Numbered from the stretch's first letter, positions 18,598-27,182 are shown. The stretch: 52,791 nt of DNA from Elusimicrobiota bacterium (GCA_016191335.1 JACPOW010000021.1:1-52791), one strand, 5' to 3'. Translations and numbers: made by a program. The notes: generated by a model from the letters alone, not told the origin.

Positions 18598-20406
18598 TTA
18601 GCTCGCGTCCTCGTCGATCTTGAGGACCGCGAGGAACGCCTCTTGAGGGACCTCGACGGAGCCGATGAGCTTGGCCCGCTTCTTGCCCTCTTTCTGCTTG
18701 CCCAGCAGCTTCTTCTTGCGCGTGATGTCGCCGCCGTAGCACTTGGCGATGACGTCCTTGCGCTTGGCGCCGATGGTCTCGCGCGCGATGATCTTGCCGT
18801 TGACCCGGCCCTGGATCGCCACCTCGAAGTTCTGGCGGTCGATGAGCTCCTTGAGCTTCTCGCAGAGCTTGCGCGCGACGTCCTGCGCCTTGTCGCGGTG
18901 CACGATCTGGGAGAGCGCGTCGACGGGCTCGGCGTGGATGAGGATCTCGAGCTTGACCATGTCCGACTCGCGGTCGCCGATGGGCTGGTAGTCGAGCGTC
19001 GCGTAGCCCTTGGAGACGGACTTCAGGCGGTCGTAGAAGTTGACGACCATCTCCGCGAGCGGGAGCTCGTACTTGATGAGCATGCGCGTGGGCGACAGGT
19101 ACTCGATGCCGACGTACACGCCGCGGCGCTCCTTGATCAGGTTGAGCACCGGCTCCTGGTGCTCGATGGGGAGCACGATGGTCAGCAGGACGTAAGGCTC
19201 CTCGATGGTCTTGATGAAGCCGTGCTCGGGGAACTTGGCCGGGTTGTCGATGACGATCCACTTGCCTTCGTAGGTCTGAACGCGGTAGATGACGTTCGGC
19301 GCGGTGACGATGAGGTCGAGGTTGAACTCGCGCGTCAGGCGCTCCTTGACGATGTCCATGTGCAGCAGGCCGAGGAATCCCAGGCGGTAGCCGAAGCCGA
19401 GCGCCTGGGAGGAATCGGCCATGTAGTTGAACGAGGAGTCTTCCAGGTTCAGCTTGTCGAGCGCGTACTTGAGCGCCGTGTACTCGGTCTGGTCGATCGG
19501 GAAGATGCCGGCGAAGACGACGGGCTTGGCTTCCTTGTAGCCGGGGAGCGGCTGGGCCAACGGCCGGTCCTTCTCCATCACGGTGTCGCCGACGCGGACG
19601 GTGTGGATGTCCTTGATGCCGCAGATCAGGTAGCCGGCCTCGCCGGCGCCGAGCTCGGCGGACGGGACCATCTTGGGCTTGAGGAAGCCGACCTCCTCGA
19701 CGATGGCCTCGGTGCCGGTGGAGAAGAACTTCACGCGCATGCCCTTCTTCATCGTGCCGTCGACGACGCGCACGAGCAGGATGACGCCGCGGAAGGTGGA
19801 GTAGGAGGAATCGAAGATGAGGGCCGAGAGCGGGGCCTTCGGGTCGCCGGCCGGGGCCGGGATCTCCTTGATGACGGCGTCGAGGACGCCCTGGCAGCCC
19901 TCGCCGCTCTTGGCCGAGATCAGGACCGGGTCCTCGACGATCTTGAGCACGTCGAAGATCTGCTCCAAGGTCCCGTCGACGTCGGACGAAGGCAGGTCGA
20001 TCTTGTTGATGACCGGGATGATGCGCAGGCCGACGGCCTGGGCGAGCGTCGCGTTGGCGAGCGTCTGCGCCTGGACGCCTTGAGTGGCGTCCACGACCAA
20101 TAGGGCGCCCTCGCACGCGGCCAGCGCGCGGCTGACCTCGTAGGTGAAGTCCACGTGCCCGGGGGTGTCGATGAGGTTGAGCAGCCACTGCTGGCCGTCG
20201 GGCGCGGTGTAGTCCATGCGCACGGCCTTGGCCTTGATGGTGATGCCGCGTTCCCGCTCGAGCTCCATCGAGTCCATGATCTGCGCCTGCATGTCGCGGC
20301 GGGCGATGGTCCCGGTCATCTCGAGGAGGCGGTCCGCCAAGGTGGACTTGCCGTGGTCGATGTGGGCGATGATGGAGAAATTCCGTATGCGGTCGGGGGC
20401 GCTCAT
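18598..20406 (-). CDS. lepA: Elongation factor 4 (LepA), ribosomal back-translocase GTPase
   Basis: This encodes 602 residues, standard length. The translational GTPase motifs are present: AHIDHGKST (G1), RGITI (G2), DTPGH (G3), NKID (G4) and a later SAKSG (G5). The LepA-specific C-terminal domain is present, with GYATLDYQ and the RNGKIIARETI-type segment (VNGKIIARET), ending in a Lys-rich GDITRKKKLLGKQKEGKKR tail that contacts rRNA. It acts on stalled or mis-translocated ribosomes. It starts 6 bp after ptsI and likely belongs to the long minus-strand operon from hpf to lepB. Confidence 0.98.
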   Translation of the reverse strand: MSAPDRIRNFSIIAHIDHGKSTLADRLLEMTGTIARRDMQAQIMDSMELERERGITIKAKAVRMDYTAPDGQQWLLNLIDTPGHVDFTYEVSRALAACEGALLVVDATQGVQAQTLANATLAQAVGLRIIPVINKIDLPSSDVDGTLEQIFDVLKIVEDPVLISAKSGEGCQGVLDAVIKEIPAPAGDPKAPLSALIFDSSYSTFRGVILLVRVVDGTMKKGMRVKFFSTGTEAIVEEVGFLKPKMVPSAELGAGEAGYLICGIKDIHTVRVGDTVMEKDRPLAQPLPGYKEAKPVVFAGIFPIDQTEYTALKYALDKLNLEDSSFNYMADSSQALGFGYRLGFLGLLHMDIVKERLTREFNLDLIVTAPNVIYRVQTYEGKWIVIDNPAKFPEHGFIKTIEEPYVLLTIVLPIEHQEPVLNLIKERRGVYVGIEYLSPTRMLIKYELPLAEMVVNFYDRLKSVSKGYATLDYQPIGDRESDMVKLEILIHAEPVDALSQIVHRDKAQDVARKLCEKLKELIDRQNFEVAIQGRVNGKIIARETIGAKRKDVIAKCYGGDITRKKKLLGKQKEGKKRAKLIGSVEVPQEAFLAVLKIDEDAS

Positions 20407-20412
20407 GGTGTC

Positions 20413-22134
20413 CTAGGGGTTCTGCTCGAGGAGGCGCCGGACTTCGTCCGACTCCGCGCAGGTGATCGCTTTCGCCACGAGGCGCTTCATCGACTCGTGC
20501 TTGAGGCCGCGGATGGTCTGCTTGACGCGCAGGAACATGCGCGGCGAGATGCTCATCGCGTCGACGCCGAGGCCGACGAGCAGCGGCACCGCGCGCGGGT
20601 CCGAGGTCATCTCGCCGCACACGCCGACCCACTTGCCCTTGGCGTGGGCCGCGCGCACGATCGAGTCGAGCAAGGTGATGACGGCCGGGTGGTACGGGTC
20701 GTAGAGGTGGGTGACGTTCTCGTTGATGCGGTCGACGGCCAAAGTGTATTGGATGAGGTCGTTCGTGCCGATCGACACGAAGTCCACGTGCGGGAGGAAC
20801 GCGTCGAGCAGGATCGCCGTCGAGGGGATCTCGACCATGATGCCGAGCTCGAGCTCCTCCTTGAAGACCACGCCCTCGGCGGCGAGCTCGGCGCGCGCCT
20901 GCTCGAGCAGGCGCCGCGCGGCGAGGACCTCGCCGACGGCGGAGACCATCGGGATCATCACGCGGACCTTGCCCTTGAGCGAGGCGCGCAGGATGGCGCG
21001 CAGCTGCGTCTTGAACAGGTCGAGGTGGCGCAGGAACAGGCGGACGCCGCGAAGGCCCATGAACGGGTTCGTCTCGTTCTTGGGTCCCTCGATGCCGAGC
21101 ATGGAGAGGCGGTCGCCGCCGATGTCGGCCGTGCGGATGATGACCTCGCGGTCCTCGAGCGCCTTGACGGCGGCGGAGTACGCCTTGACCTGCTCCTCCT
21201 CGGAGGGCGGCTCGGTGCGGTTGAGGAAGAGGTATTCGGTGCGGAAGAGCCCGACGCCGTCCACCTGCAGGGCGACGACGTTCTTGAGCTCCTCGGGGGA
21301 GTCGAGGTTGGCCTCGAGCTTGAACGCGCGGCCGTCGAGCGTGACGGTGGGCTGGCCCTTGAGCGTCTCGAGCGACCGCTCCTCGGCCTCGGCCCGCGAC
21401 TGGACCTTCTCGTACTTGGCGACGGTCTCGGGGCCGGGGTTGATGATGACCAGGCCCTGCTCGCCGTCGAGGATGACCGTGTCGCCCGTGCGCACGCGGC
21501 GGCTGACGTCGGAGAGGCCGACGACCGCGGTGATCTCGAGGCTCTGGGCGAGGATGGCCGTGTGGCTCGTCTTGCCGCCGAGGTCGGTGGCGAAGCCGAT
21601 GATCTTGGTCTCCTTGAGGCCCATCGTGTCCGAAGGGAGGAGATTGCGCGAGATGAGGATGCACTCCTCGTCGATGTCCGCCAGCGAGCGCTTCTGGCGC
21701 TTCATCAGGTGGAGGAGGAGGCGCTTGCCGACGTCGAACAGGTCGTGGCGGCGCTCGCGGAAGAACTCGTCCTCCATGCGCTCGAACTGGCGGTTGACCT
21801 GCTCGAGCGCCTCGGACAGGGCGAACTCGGCGTTGACGCCCTCCTCCTGGATGCGCTTGGGGACGTCGTGCGTGATCAGCGAGTCCTTCAGGATGAGGCG
21901 GTGGGCGTCGATGAGCTTCGCGTGGTGCTTGCCGAGGACCTTGAGCACCTTCTGCTCGGCGGAGTCGAGGTCGCGGTGGGTCGCCTTCTGCGCGACCTTG
22001 AAGCGGCGGACCTCCTCCTTGATCTTGTCGCGCGGGATCTCCACGCGCTCGACGACGATGTCCTCGTCCTCGACGACGTACGCGCGCCCGATGGCGATCC
22101 CGGGGCTGGCGGCTATCCCTTTGATGACGATCAT
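20413..22134 (-). CDS. ptsI: PTS enzyme I (phosphoenolpyruvate-protein phosphotransferase)
   Basis: This encodes 573 residues, full EI length. It takes phosphate from PEP and passes it to HPr. The N-terminal phospho-His domain contains GGKTSHTAILAQ with active His191, and the HPr-binding helical insert lies at about 35-145. The C-terminal PEP-binding TIM barrel includes LFRTEYLFLNR, MGLRGVRLFL, IPMVSAVGEV, IGTNDLIQYTLAVDR and VCGEMTSDP (catalytic Cys). The start overlaps the HPr stop, so EI and HPr are made together. No GAF domain is fused, so this is the sugar-type EI rather than the nitrogen-type PtsP. Confidence 0.97.
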   Translation of the reverse strand: MIVIKGIAASPGIAIGRAYVVEDEDIVVERVEIPRDKIKEEVRRFKVAQKATHRDLDSAEQKVLKVLGKHHAKLIDAHRLILKDSLITHDVPKRIQEEGVNAEFALSEALEQVNRQFERMEDEFFRERRHDLFDVGKRLLLHLMKRQKRSLADIDEECILISRNLLPSDTMGLKETKIIGFATDLGGKTSHTAILAQSLEITAVVGLSDVSRRVRTGDTVILDGEQGLVIINPGPETVAKYEKVQSRAEAEERSLETLKGQPTVTLDGRAFKLEANLDSPEELKNVVALQVDGVGLFRTEYLFLNRTEPPSEEEQVKAYSAAVKALEDREVIIRTADIGGDRLSMLGIEGPKNETNPFMGLRGVRLFLRHLDLFKTQLRAILRASLKGKVRVMIPMVSAVGEVLAARRLLEQARAELAAEGVVFKEELELGIMVEIPSTAILLDAFLPHVDFVSIGTNDLIQYTLAVDRINENVTHLYDPYHPAVITLLDSIVRAAHAKGKWVGVCGEMTSDPRAVPLLVGLGVDAMSISPRMFLRVKQTIRGLKHESMKRLVAKAITCAESDEVRRLLEQNP

Positions 22135-22394
22135 GGCTCGTCGAACCGCCGCTCGAAGAGTTTCTCCAGGGCCTCGATGGCTTTCGCCTCGTCGGGGCCG
22201 TCGGCCTTGATGGTGAGCTTGGAGCCGCTCTCCGCGGCCAGGAGCATGAGGCCCATGACGCTCTTGCCGTTGACCTGGAGGCCGTCCTTGACGACGTAGA
22301 TCTGGCTCTTGTACTTGCCCGCTTCCTGGACGAACATCGCCGCGGGCCTCGCGTGCAGGCCCATGCGGTTCTTGATCGTCATGATCTTTTCCAT
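22131..22394 (-). CDS. ptsH: Phosphocarrier protein HPr
   Basis: This encodes 87 residues. It accepts phosphate from EI at His14 (GLHARPA) and passes it to PTS IIA proteins. The regulatory Ser45 lies in VNGKSVMGLM, the site phosphorylated by HPr kinase, whose gene is in the same operon, so both phosphorylation modes are possible. The start at 22394 shares one base with the stop of the IID gene (TGATG). Context and both sites identify it as HPr rather than the nitrogen-related NPr. Confidence 0.96.
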   Translation of the reverse strand: MEKIMTIKNRMGLHARPAAMFVQEAGKYKSQIYVVKDGLQVNGKSVMGLMLLAAESGSKLTIKADGPDEAKAIEALEKLFERRFDEP

Positions 22395-23176
22395 CACGGA
22401 CGCATCCCCGCGGCCGCCATGCCGCCGAGCCCCGCGAACCCCACCTGAGCGAGCGGGGACACGCCGCGCCAGGCGAGGATCAGCCCCGCCGCGAAGGTGA
22501 GCGACGCCGTCAGGCGGTCGCCGCCTCCGAGGACCCCGGCGCCGGCCGCGAACGAGGCGACCGCGCCGCCGACCGCCGCGCGCCTCAGGCCCCGGATCCA
22601 CGGCTGCACGGGCAGGCGCGTCAGCGCGACGACGGCGCGCTCCCCCTCGGCGAGGCCGCGCGTCAGGCCGACGACGCGCGCGGCGACGGCCGGGACGTTG
22701 TAGACGAGCAGCGCCGTCGCCGCGGCCCACGCCGGAGCGTGCGGCAGGCCGAGCCGGTAGGCCGCCTGGGCGGCGAGTATGCCCGAAAGCGCGCTCGCGG
22801 GCCGCAGGGCGCCCCAGAAGAAGGAGTCGTACAGGCCGGCCAGAGAGGCGCCGAGCGACGCCTTCTGGGACACGAGCCGCGCGATCGCCGCCTCGCGCGA
22901 GGCGCCCGTCAGCGCGGCCGCGGCGGCCTCCTGGCGGCAGACGACGCCCGCCGCCAGCCACGCCGCGATCGGATGCGTGTTGAAGTACTCGAGATGCCGC
23001 TTGCGGGCGGCCGTCAGCGCCGCCGGGTCGGACGACCAGCAGGCCTCGAGCCAGGGATCGAGGGCGAAGGCGAAGCCCGAGCCCTGCATGCGGGCCGGGT
23101 CCCAGCGCGCCTGGAGCAGCAGCAGCCGCCCGGCGATCCGCGCCTTCATCCCCGGCGTCATCACGGGCTGGCTCAT
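22394..23176 (-). CDS. PTS system mannose/fructose/sorbose-family IID component
   Basis: This encodes 260 residues. Recognisable IID features are the early MQGSGFAFALDPWL segment (family 'nyermq..Gf.y...P.l'), HLEYFNTHP, then KASLGASLAGLYDSFFWGALRP, which corresponds to the conserved 'l..slAgiGD.l.w..lrP' block, and C-terminal hydrophobic helices. IID forms the translocation unit with IIC. The start overlaps the IIC stop (ATGA) and the stop touches the HPr start. The sequence is Ala-rich and divergent from sugar-importing IID proteins, so transport versus regulatory use is uncertain. Confidence 0.85.
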   Translation of the reverse strand: MSQPVMTPGMKARIAGRLLLLQARWDPARMQGSGFAFALDPWLEACWSSDPAALTAARKRHLEYFNTHPIAAWLAAGVVCRQEAAAAALTGASREAAIARLVSQKASLGASLAGLYDSFFWGALRPASALSGILAAQAAYRLGLPHAPAWAAATALLVYNVPAVAARVVGLTRGLAEGERAVVALTRLPVQPWIRGLRRAAVGGAVASFAAGAGVLGGGDRLTASLTFAAGLILAWRGVSPLAQVGFAGLGGMAAAGMRP

Positions 23177-23769
23177 GAGCGCTTGAGCCCCCAGGCCGCG
23201 AGGCCGGACAGGCCGATCCACGGCGCGCTCGAGGCCGCCATGGCGGCCCCGCCGCGCAGGACCGCGGGCGCGCCCGCCCACCAGGCCCGGTCCACGGCGC
23301 CGACGGCGGCGACGACCGCGGCGGCCACCGCGAAGGTCATGGCCGCGTGCAGGGCGATGGAGGCGCCCAGGGCCCGGCCGAGGGCCGGGCCGCCGGCCTC
23401 GGCGCGCCGGACGAGGGCGTCGCCGGTCGCCGCGCGGCGGGCGCGCTCGAAGGCCTCCGCCCGGGAATGGAGGACCCCGGCGGCGACGCCGCCGAGGAAG
23501 CACAGGGAGAACGAGGTCCCGCGGCTGGCGAGGGCGATCGCCGTGCCCGCGGCGACCGGGGCCGACCAGGTGAGGCAGCCCCCGACGGGAAGGTCGCACA
23601 GGCTCAGCAGCTCGAACGCCGCGCCGAACAGCATCCCGGCCTGCGCCTGGCCCGTCAGCGCGCCGAGCGCCGCGCCCACGACGAGAGGGCGAGAGACCAT
23701 GGCCTGGGCGACCAGGACCGCGTCCAGCTCGAGGACGGCCAGCACGGCGCAGGCGGCGACGGCGCTCAT
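23173..23769 (-). CDS. PTS system mannose-family IIC component (short)
   Basis: This encodes 198 residues with about six hydrophobic segments. The blocks ELDAVLVAQAMVSRPLVVGAALGALTG and GMLFGAAFELLSLCDLPVGGCL match the N-terminal half of mannose-family IIC permeases (the 'Q.misrPlv.G...G.i.Gd...g...Ga..ql' pattern). At under 200 residues it is shorter than the roughly 250-270 of sugar-transporting IIC proteins. The C-terminal third is poor in the usual motifs. Both ends overlap neighbours by 4 bp (IIB stop, IID start), so it is not obviously degraded. Confidence 0.8.
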   Translation of the reverse strand: MSAVAACAVLAVLELDAVLVAQAMVSRPLVVGAALGALTGQAQAGMLFGAAFELLSLCDLPVGGCLTWSAPVAAGTAIALASRGTSFSLCFLGGVAAGVLHSRAEAFERARRAATGDALVRRAEAGGPALGRALGASIALHAAMTFAVAAAVVAAVGAVDRAWWAGAPAVLRGGAAMAASSAPWIGLSGLAAWGLKRS

Positions 23770-24248
23770 CGTCCCTCCAGCGCGGCGGTCAGGTCTTCCT
23801 CGGCGTCGCCGGGAAGGGCGCGGCCCTCGAGGCGGACGCCCTTGGCCGCGAGCGCGCGCAGCGCGAGGCGGTCCTTCTCGTCGAGGAAAAGGGCGCGGCC
23901 GAGCTGGACCTTGCCGACGGTGTAGTGCAGGCCGCCGACGTTGATCCGCTCGACCTTCAGGCCCTTCTCGACGAGGGCCAGGGCTTCCGCGGGGCCGGGG
24001 ACGAGCACCAGGGCCTTGCGCGCGGCCATCTGCGGCGACGCGAGCGAGGCCGCCGCCTCGGAGACGGGCAGGACGAGGAGGCCGACCGTCGGCGGCAGGG
24101 CCATCTTCATCAGCGCGGTCTGGATCTCGTCGGCGGCCGCGGCGTCGGAGACGACGACGACGAGGTCCACCTTGAGGAAAGGGACCCAGCCCTCGACCAC
24201 CTGGCCGTGGATGAGGCGGTCGTCGACGCGCAGCAAGGTGACGCCCAT
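23766..24248 (-). CDS. PTS system mannose-family IIB component
   Basis: This encodes 160 residues, normal for a free-standing IIB. The phospho-accepting His14 lies in LLRVDDRLIHGQVVEGW, the diagnostic motif of the mannose/sorbose superfamily. KVDLVVVVSDAAAADEIQ and KVERINVGGLHYTVGK match the remaining conserved blocks. It should carry phosphate from IIA to the substrate if the IIC/IID pair transports sugar. Its ATG overlaps the IIA stop, and its own stop overlaps the IIC start. Confidence 0.92.
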   Translation of the reverse strand: MGVTLLRVDDRLIHGQVVEGWVPFLKVDLVVVVSDAAAADEIQTALMKMALPPTVGLLVLPVSEAAASLASPQMAARKALVLVPGPAEALALVEKGLKVERINVGGLHYTVGKVQLGRALFLDEKDRLALRALAAKGVRLEGRALPGDAEEDLTAALEGR

Positions 24249-24667
24249 CAGCGGGTCCCCACCGCGGCGACGAACATCGCGCGGATGTCCTTGATCGATT
24301 TCTGCCCGTCGGCGACGACCTTCTCGACGAGGCGCGGCAGCGGCAGCTGGGCGCGGTTGCTGAAGGCGGAGACGAGCATGTAGAGGTTGACGCCGCTGAT
24401 CATCTCGACGTTCTTCTCGTCCCGGATCAGCGGGAAGGAGACGTTGTTGGGCGTGCCGCCCGGCATGTCGGTGAACACCAGCACGCCCTCGGGATTGGCG
24501 AGCTCGGCCAGCGCGCGCTTGATCCGGCGCCGGATGTCCTCGATCGGCTGGCGCGAGGAGGTGGCGACGACGCGCACGCCGTTGGCCTGGCGGCCGACGA
24601 TGCCCTCCGCGGCCTCGACGAGGTACGCGCCGAACTCCCCGTGGGTCACGACGATGAAGTTGATCAC
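24248..24667 (-). CDS. PTS system mannose-family IIA component
   Basis: This encodes 139 residues. The phosphorylatable His9 is in MINFIVVTHGEFG, as in ManX-type IIA domains. GVLVFTDMPGGTPNNVSFPL is the family's 'D..GGSP.n.a' block, in the 'TPNN' variant, and VEMISGVNLYMLVSAF follows. It is phosphorylated by HPr and may interact with other proteins as a sensor of carbon or PEP status. The start overlaps the rapZ stop by 4 bp. Confidence 0.93.
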   Translation of the reverse strand: MINFIVVTHGEFGAYLVEAAEGIVGRQANGVRVVATSSRQPIEDIRRRIKRALAELANPEGVLVFTDMPGGTPNNVSFPLIRDEKNVEMISGVNLYMLVSAFSNRAQLPLPRLVEKVVADGQKSIKDIRAMFVAAVGTR

Positions 24668-25530
24668 AGCGTCACGTCCCGGTGGAATTCCTGGACCGGG
24701 TGGCCGGTCGCGCGCAGCTTCTGCGCGAGCCAGCGCGTGCAGAACACGCTCCGGTGGCGGCCGCCGGTGCAGCCGATGGCGATCGTCAGGTAGGATTTCC
24801 CCTCGCGCACGTAGTGCGGGAGCAGGGTCGAGATCAGCTTGTGCCAGTCGTTGAGGAACCTGCGGGCCACGGGCTGGGCCAGGATGTATTTCTGGACGGG
24901 CTCGTCGAGGCCGGTCTTCTTGCGCAGGGCGGACAGGTAATGGGGGTTCGGCAGGAAGCGGACGTCCATGACGATGTCGGCGTCGATCGGCATGCCGTGC
25001 TTGTAGCCGAAGCTGACGACCTGCAAGGTCATCTCCCGGGTGAGCGTCAGGCCGAGCGTCTCGGAGATCTTCTCCTTGAGTTCGCCGAGCGTCAGGCGCG
25101 TCGTGTCGATGACCTTGTCGGCGGCGCCCTTGATCGGCGCGAGCAGCTTGCGCTCCTGGCGGACGGCGTCGGCGATCTTGCCGCCGAGCGGATGGCGGTG
25201 GCGCGTCTCCGAGAAGCGATGGATGACGGTCGCGTCCGCGGCGTCGATGAACAGGACGTTGACGTCGAGCCCCTGCATCTTGAGGCGGCGCAGCAGCGGC
25301 GGAAGCGCGCCGAGCACCTTGCCCTCGCGGACGTCCATGCCCAGGGCGACGCGCGTCATCGCGGGCGACTTCTGGACGAACGCCGCGAACTCGTCGAGCA
25401 GCGCGATCGGGAGGTTGTCGACGCAGAACCAGCCGAAGTCCTCGAACACCTTGAGCGCCTGGCTCTTGCCCGCGCCCGAAACCCCGGTGATGACGAAGAT
25501 CTTCTTCTGAGCGTGCGTGGATCTCTTCAC
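24664..25530 (-). CDS. rapZ: RNase adapter protein RapZ (P-loop nucleotide-binding)
   Basis: This encodes 288 residues from a GTG at 25530 that overlaps the hprK stop (GTGA). Walker A GVSGAGKS sits at 16-23 (FVITGVSGAGKSQALKVFED), followed by GWFCVDNLP, an 'FIDAAD..VIHRFSETRHRHPL' block and the RapZ C-terminal signature SFGYKHGMPIDADIVMDVRFLPNPHY. Another conserved block is IAIGCTGGRHRSVF near the end. In enteric bacteria RapZ links envelope precursor levels to decay of GlmZ-type small RNAs and binds GlcN6P; in other phyla the role is less certain. Position between hprK and the PTS genes is a common arrangement. Confidence 0.95.
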   Translation of the reverse strand: MKRSTHAQKKIFVITGVSGAGKSQALKVFEDFGWFCVDNLPIALLDEFAAFVQKSPAMTRVALGMDVREGKVLGALPPLLRRLKMQGLDVNVLFIDAADATVIHRFSETRHRHPLGGKIADAVRQERKLLAPIKGAADKVIDTTRLTLGELKEKISETLGLTLTREMTLQVVSFGYKHGMPIDADIVMDVRFLPNPHYLSALRKKTGLDEPVQKYILAQPVARRFLNDWHKLISTLLPHYVREGKSYLTIAIGCTGGRHRSVFCTRWLAQKLRATGHPVQEFHRDVTL

Positions 25531-26477
25531 CCGCGCTCCTTGGTCTTCATGCGTTCGATGAGCCGCTGATTGAAGTTCTCGGCCGAGAAGTAGCCCTGCG
25601 AGCGCAGGCGCTGGTTCAGCGCCGCGACCTCGATGAGCACGGCGAGGTTGCGGCCCGGGCTGACGGGGATGCGGATGAGGGGGATCTCCACGTCGAGGAT
25701 GGAGAGCTTCTTGGCGTCGAGGCCGGTGCGGTCGTACGCCGTGCCCGCGGTCCACGCCTCGAGCTTGATGGCGAGCTCGATGCGGGTGCGGTCGAGGATG
25801 GCGCCGATTCCGAAGAGGAGCTTGACGTCGATGACGCCGAGGCCGCGGACCTCCATGTGGTTCTTGAGCGGCTCGGGGCAGGACCCCCGCAGATATCCGC
25901 CGCGCCGGTGCTGGATCTGGACCGCGTCGTCGGCCACGAGGATGTGGCCGCGCTTGAGCAGCTCGAGCGCGCACTCCGACTTGCCGATCCCGGAATCGCC
26001 CTGGATGATGACGCCGAGCCCGTACACGTCGACGAGCACGCCGTGCATGGTCGTCGCCGGCGCCAGCCGCGCCTCGAGGGCCTCGGACAACTCTCCGGTC
26101 AAGGTCGTCGTGTCGAAAGCCGAACGCATCAGCGGCACGCCGTGCTTCTTGCACGCCTGCGCCAGCGCCGGCGGCACGGGCGTGTTGTGCGTGACGATCA
26201 CGCACGGGAGGTCCGCGACGGAGAGCATCGCCGACAGCGCGTCGGCCAGCTTCTTGGCGTCGGCCTTCTGGCAGTACGCCTGCTCGCCGTTGCCGAAGAT
26301 CTGCACCCGCTCCGCGCGGAACCGGTCGAGGAACCCCGAGAGCGCCAGCCCGGGGCGGTTGAGGTCCGCCACCGTGATCCGGCGTCCCAGGGATTTCTCT
26401 CCCGACAGGAGCTCGAGGCGAAGCCTCTCGCCCTGCTCCTTGAGGAGTTCGCCGACGGTCAGCTCCGTCGCGTGCAC
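25527..26477 (-). CDS. hprK: HPr kinase/phosphorylase
   Basis: This encodes 316 residues from a GTG at 26477. It phosphorylates or dephosphorylates HPr at the regulatory Ser. The N-terminal domain (1-130) is followed by the catalytic domain with MHGVLVDVYGLGVIIQG and Walker A GDSGIGKS (160-167). DDAVQIQ follows, and the family signature MEVRGLGVIDV sits near residue 208. The presence of HPr with its Ser45, EI and RapZ in the same operon gives a complete module for sensing sugar or PEP status. The gene starts 4 bp after hpf. Confidence 0.96.
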   Translation of the reverse strand: MHATELTVGELLKEQGERLRLELLSGEKSLGRRITVADLNRPGLALSGFLDRFRAERVQIFGNGEQAYCQKADAKKLADALSAMLSVADLPCVIVTHNTPVPPALAQACKKHGVPLMRSAFDTTTLTGELSEALEARLAPATTMHGVLVDVYGLGVIIQGDSGIGKSECALELLKRGHILVADDAVQIQHRRGGYLRGSCPEPLKNHMEVRGLGVIDVKLLFGIGAILDRTRIELAIKLEAWTAGTAYDRTGLDAKKLSILDVEIPLIRIPVSPGRNLAVLIEVAALNQRLRSQGYFSAENFNQRLIERMKTKERG

Positions 26478-26481
26478 GGCG

Positions 26482-27006
26482 TCAGCGCTTCAGCTTGCGG
26501 ATCGGCTGGATGATCCCGAGGCTCTCGTCCTCGCGGCGATAGAGGACGTGGATCTGGTCCGTGTCCTTGTCGAGGTAGACGAGGAACACGCGCTCGGACG
26601 AGTCGAACTCCGCCGAGGCCTGCTCGGGGGTCATCGGGAAGACGGGCTGGCGCGAGACCGCGAAGGACGGCTCGACGGGAGGCACGGCCTCGGCCATCGT
26701 GTCGGAGGTCTTCGGCTTATGCCGGCTCTTGATGCGCTCCTTGTGCTTCTTGAGCTGCGCGTCGATCTTGTCGGACGCGAGGTCGATGGCCGAATAGAGA
26801 TCGGCGGCCGTCGCGATGGCGCGGAACGTCTGCCCCGGCGCGTGAACGATCATCTCCGCTTTATGAGAGCGCTTTTCGACGAACAGAAAAGCCTGTCCCC
26901 AAACGATGTGGTCGAAATACTTTTGGGTCTTCCCCATTTTCTGCTGCACGTACTCGCGCAGAGCGGGCGTGATCTTGAGCTGCTTGGCCGTCAGTTGGAT
27001 CTCCAT
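26482..27006 (-). CDS. hpf: Ribosome hibernation promoting factor, long form
   Basis: This encodes 174 residues. Residues 1-100 form the S30AE/RaiA domain (MEIQLTAKQLKITPALREYVQQKM, with AEMIVHAPGQTFRAIATAADLYSAIDLASDKIDAQLKKHKER). A linker of about 25 residues is followed by the C-terminal dimerisation domain (residues about 125-174: SRQPVFPMTPEQASAEFD..ERVFLVYLDKDTDQIHVLYRREDESLGIIQP). This two-domain form dimerises 70S ribosomes into 100S particles in stationary phase. It is the first gene of the long operon to lepB and has the best sigma-70-like promoter in the window, nine bases before its ATG. Confidence 0.96.
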   Translation of the reverse strand: MEIQLTAKQLKITPALREYVQQKMGKTQKYFDHIVWGQAFLFVEKRSHKAEMIVHAPGQTFRAIATAADLYSAIDLASDKIDAQLKKHKERIKSRHKPKTSDTMAEAVPPVEPSFAVSRQPVFPMTPEQASAEFDSSERVFLVYLDKDTDQIHVLYRREDESLGIIQPIRKLKR

Positions 27007-27015
27007 AGGTGAGAG

Positions 27016-27044
27016 ATTCTAGCGGTTGGCCTTCGCGCTGTCAA
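27016..27044 (-). promoter_or_regulatory. hpf promoter (TTGACA-17-TAGAAT), almost leaderless
   Basis: On the minus strand TTGACA (27044-27039), a 17-bp spacer and TAGAAT (27021-27016) are followed by nine bases and the hpf ATG. A normal start point would leave a leader of 2-3 nt and no room for a Shine-Dalgarno sequence. This promoter probably drives the whole hpf-to-lepB operon. Confidence 0.8.
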
Positions 27045-27076
27045 CGAATGCGAGGACGCCGAACGCGGGCCCCGGG

Positions 27077-27182
27077 TTGACTCTATGGAAGAGAAATTGA
27101 TAGTATCAAGGGCGGTCCCGGGAGGTTTATCCGGGGCGCGCGGCCGCGTCGACCGTGGGTCTCAGAGCGAGACGGTTATAAT
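27077..27182 (+). promoter_or_regulatory. Candidate dnaA promoters with an operator-like palindrome
   Basis: TTGACT (27077-27082), an 18-bp spacer and TAGTAT (27101-27106) form one candidate. TATAAT (27177-27182) is a second -10 without a good -35. The 13-bp perfect palindrome TTGATAGTATCAA (27097-27109) covers the first -10 and could bind a regulator. It resembles an FNR box, but the gap is 3 rather than 4 bp. Confidence 0.4.

Noticed and set aside
18047..21664. A 1205-codon minus-strand open frame across lepB, lepA and ptsI
   Set aside because: It is an Arg/His/Pro-rich shadow frame of real minus-strand genes in another phase, caused by high GC at third positions.
27097..27109. An FNR/CRP-type box TTGATAGTATCAA
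   Set aside because: The gap between half-sites is 3 bp rather than 4, so it is kept only as an unnamed palindrome.
27007..27170. A tRNA or small stable RNA gene in the hpf-dnaA gap
   Set aside because: No cloverleaf, T-loop or SRP-type motif could be found.
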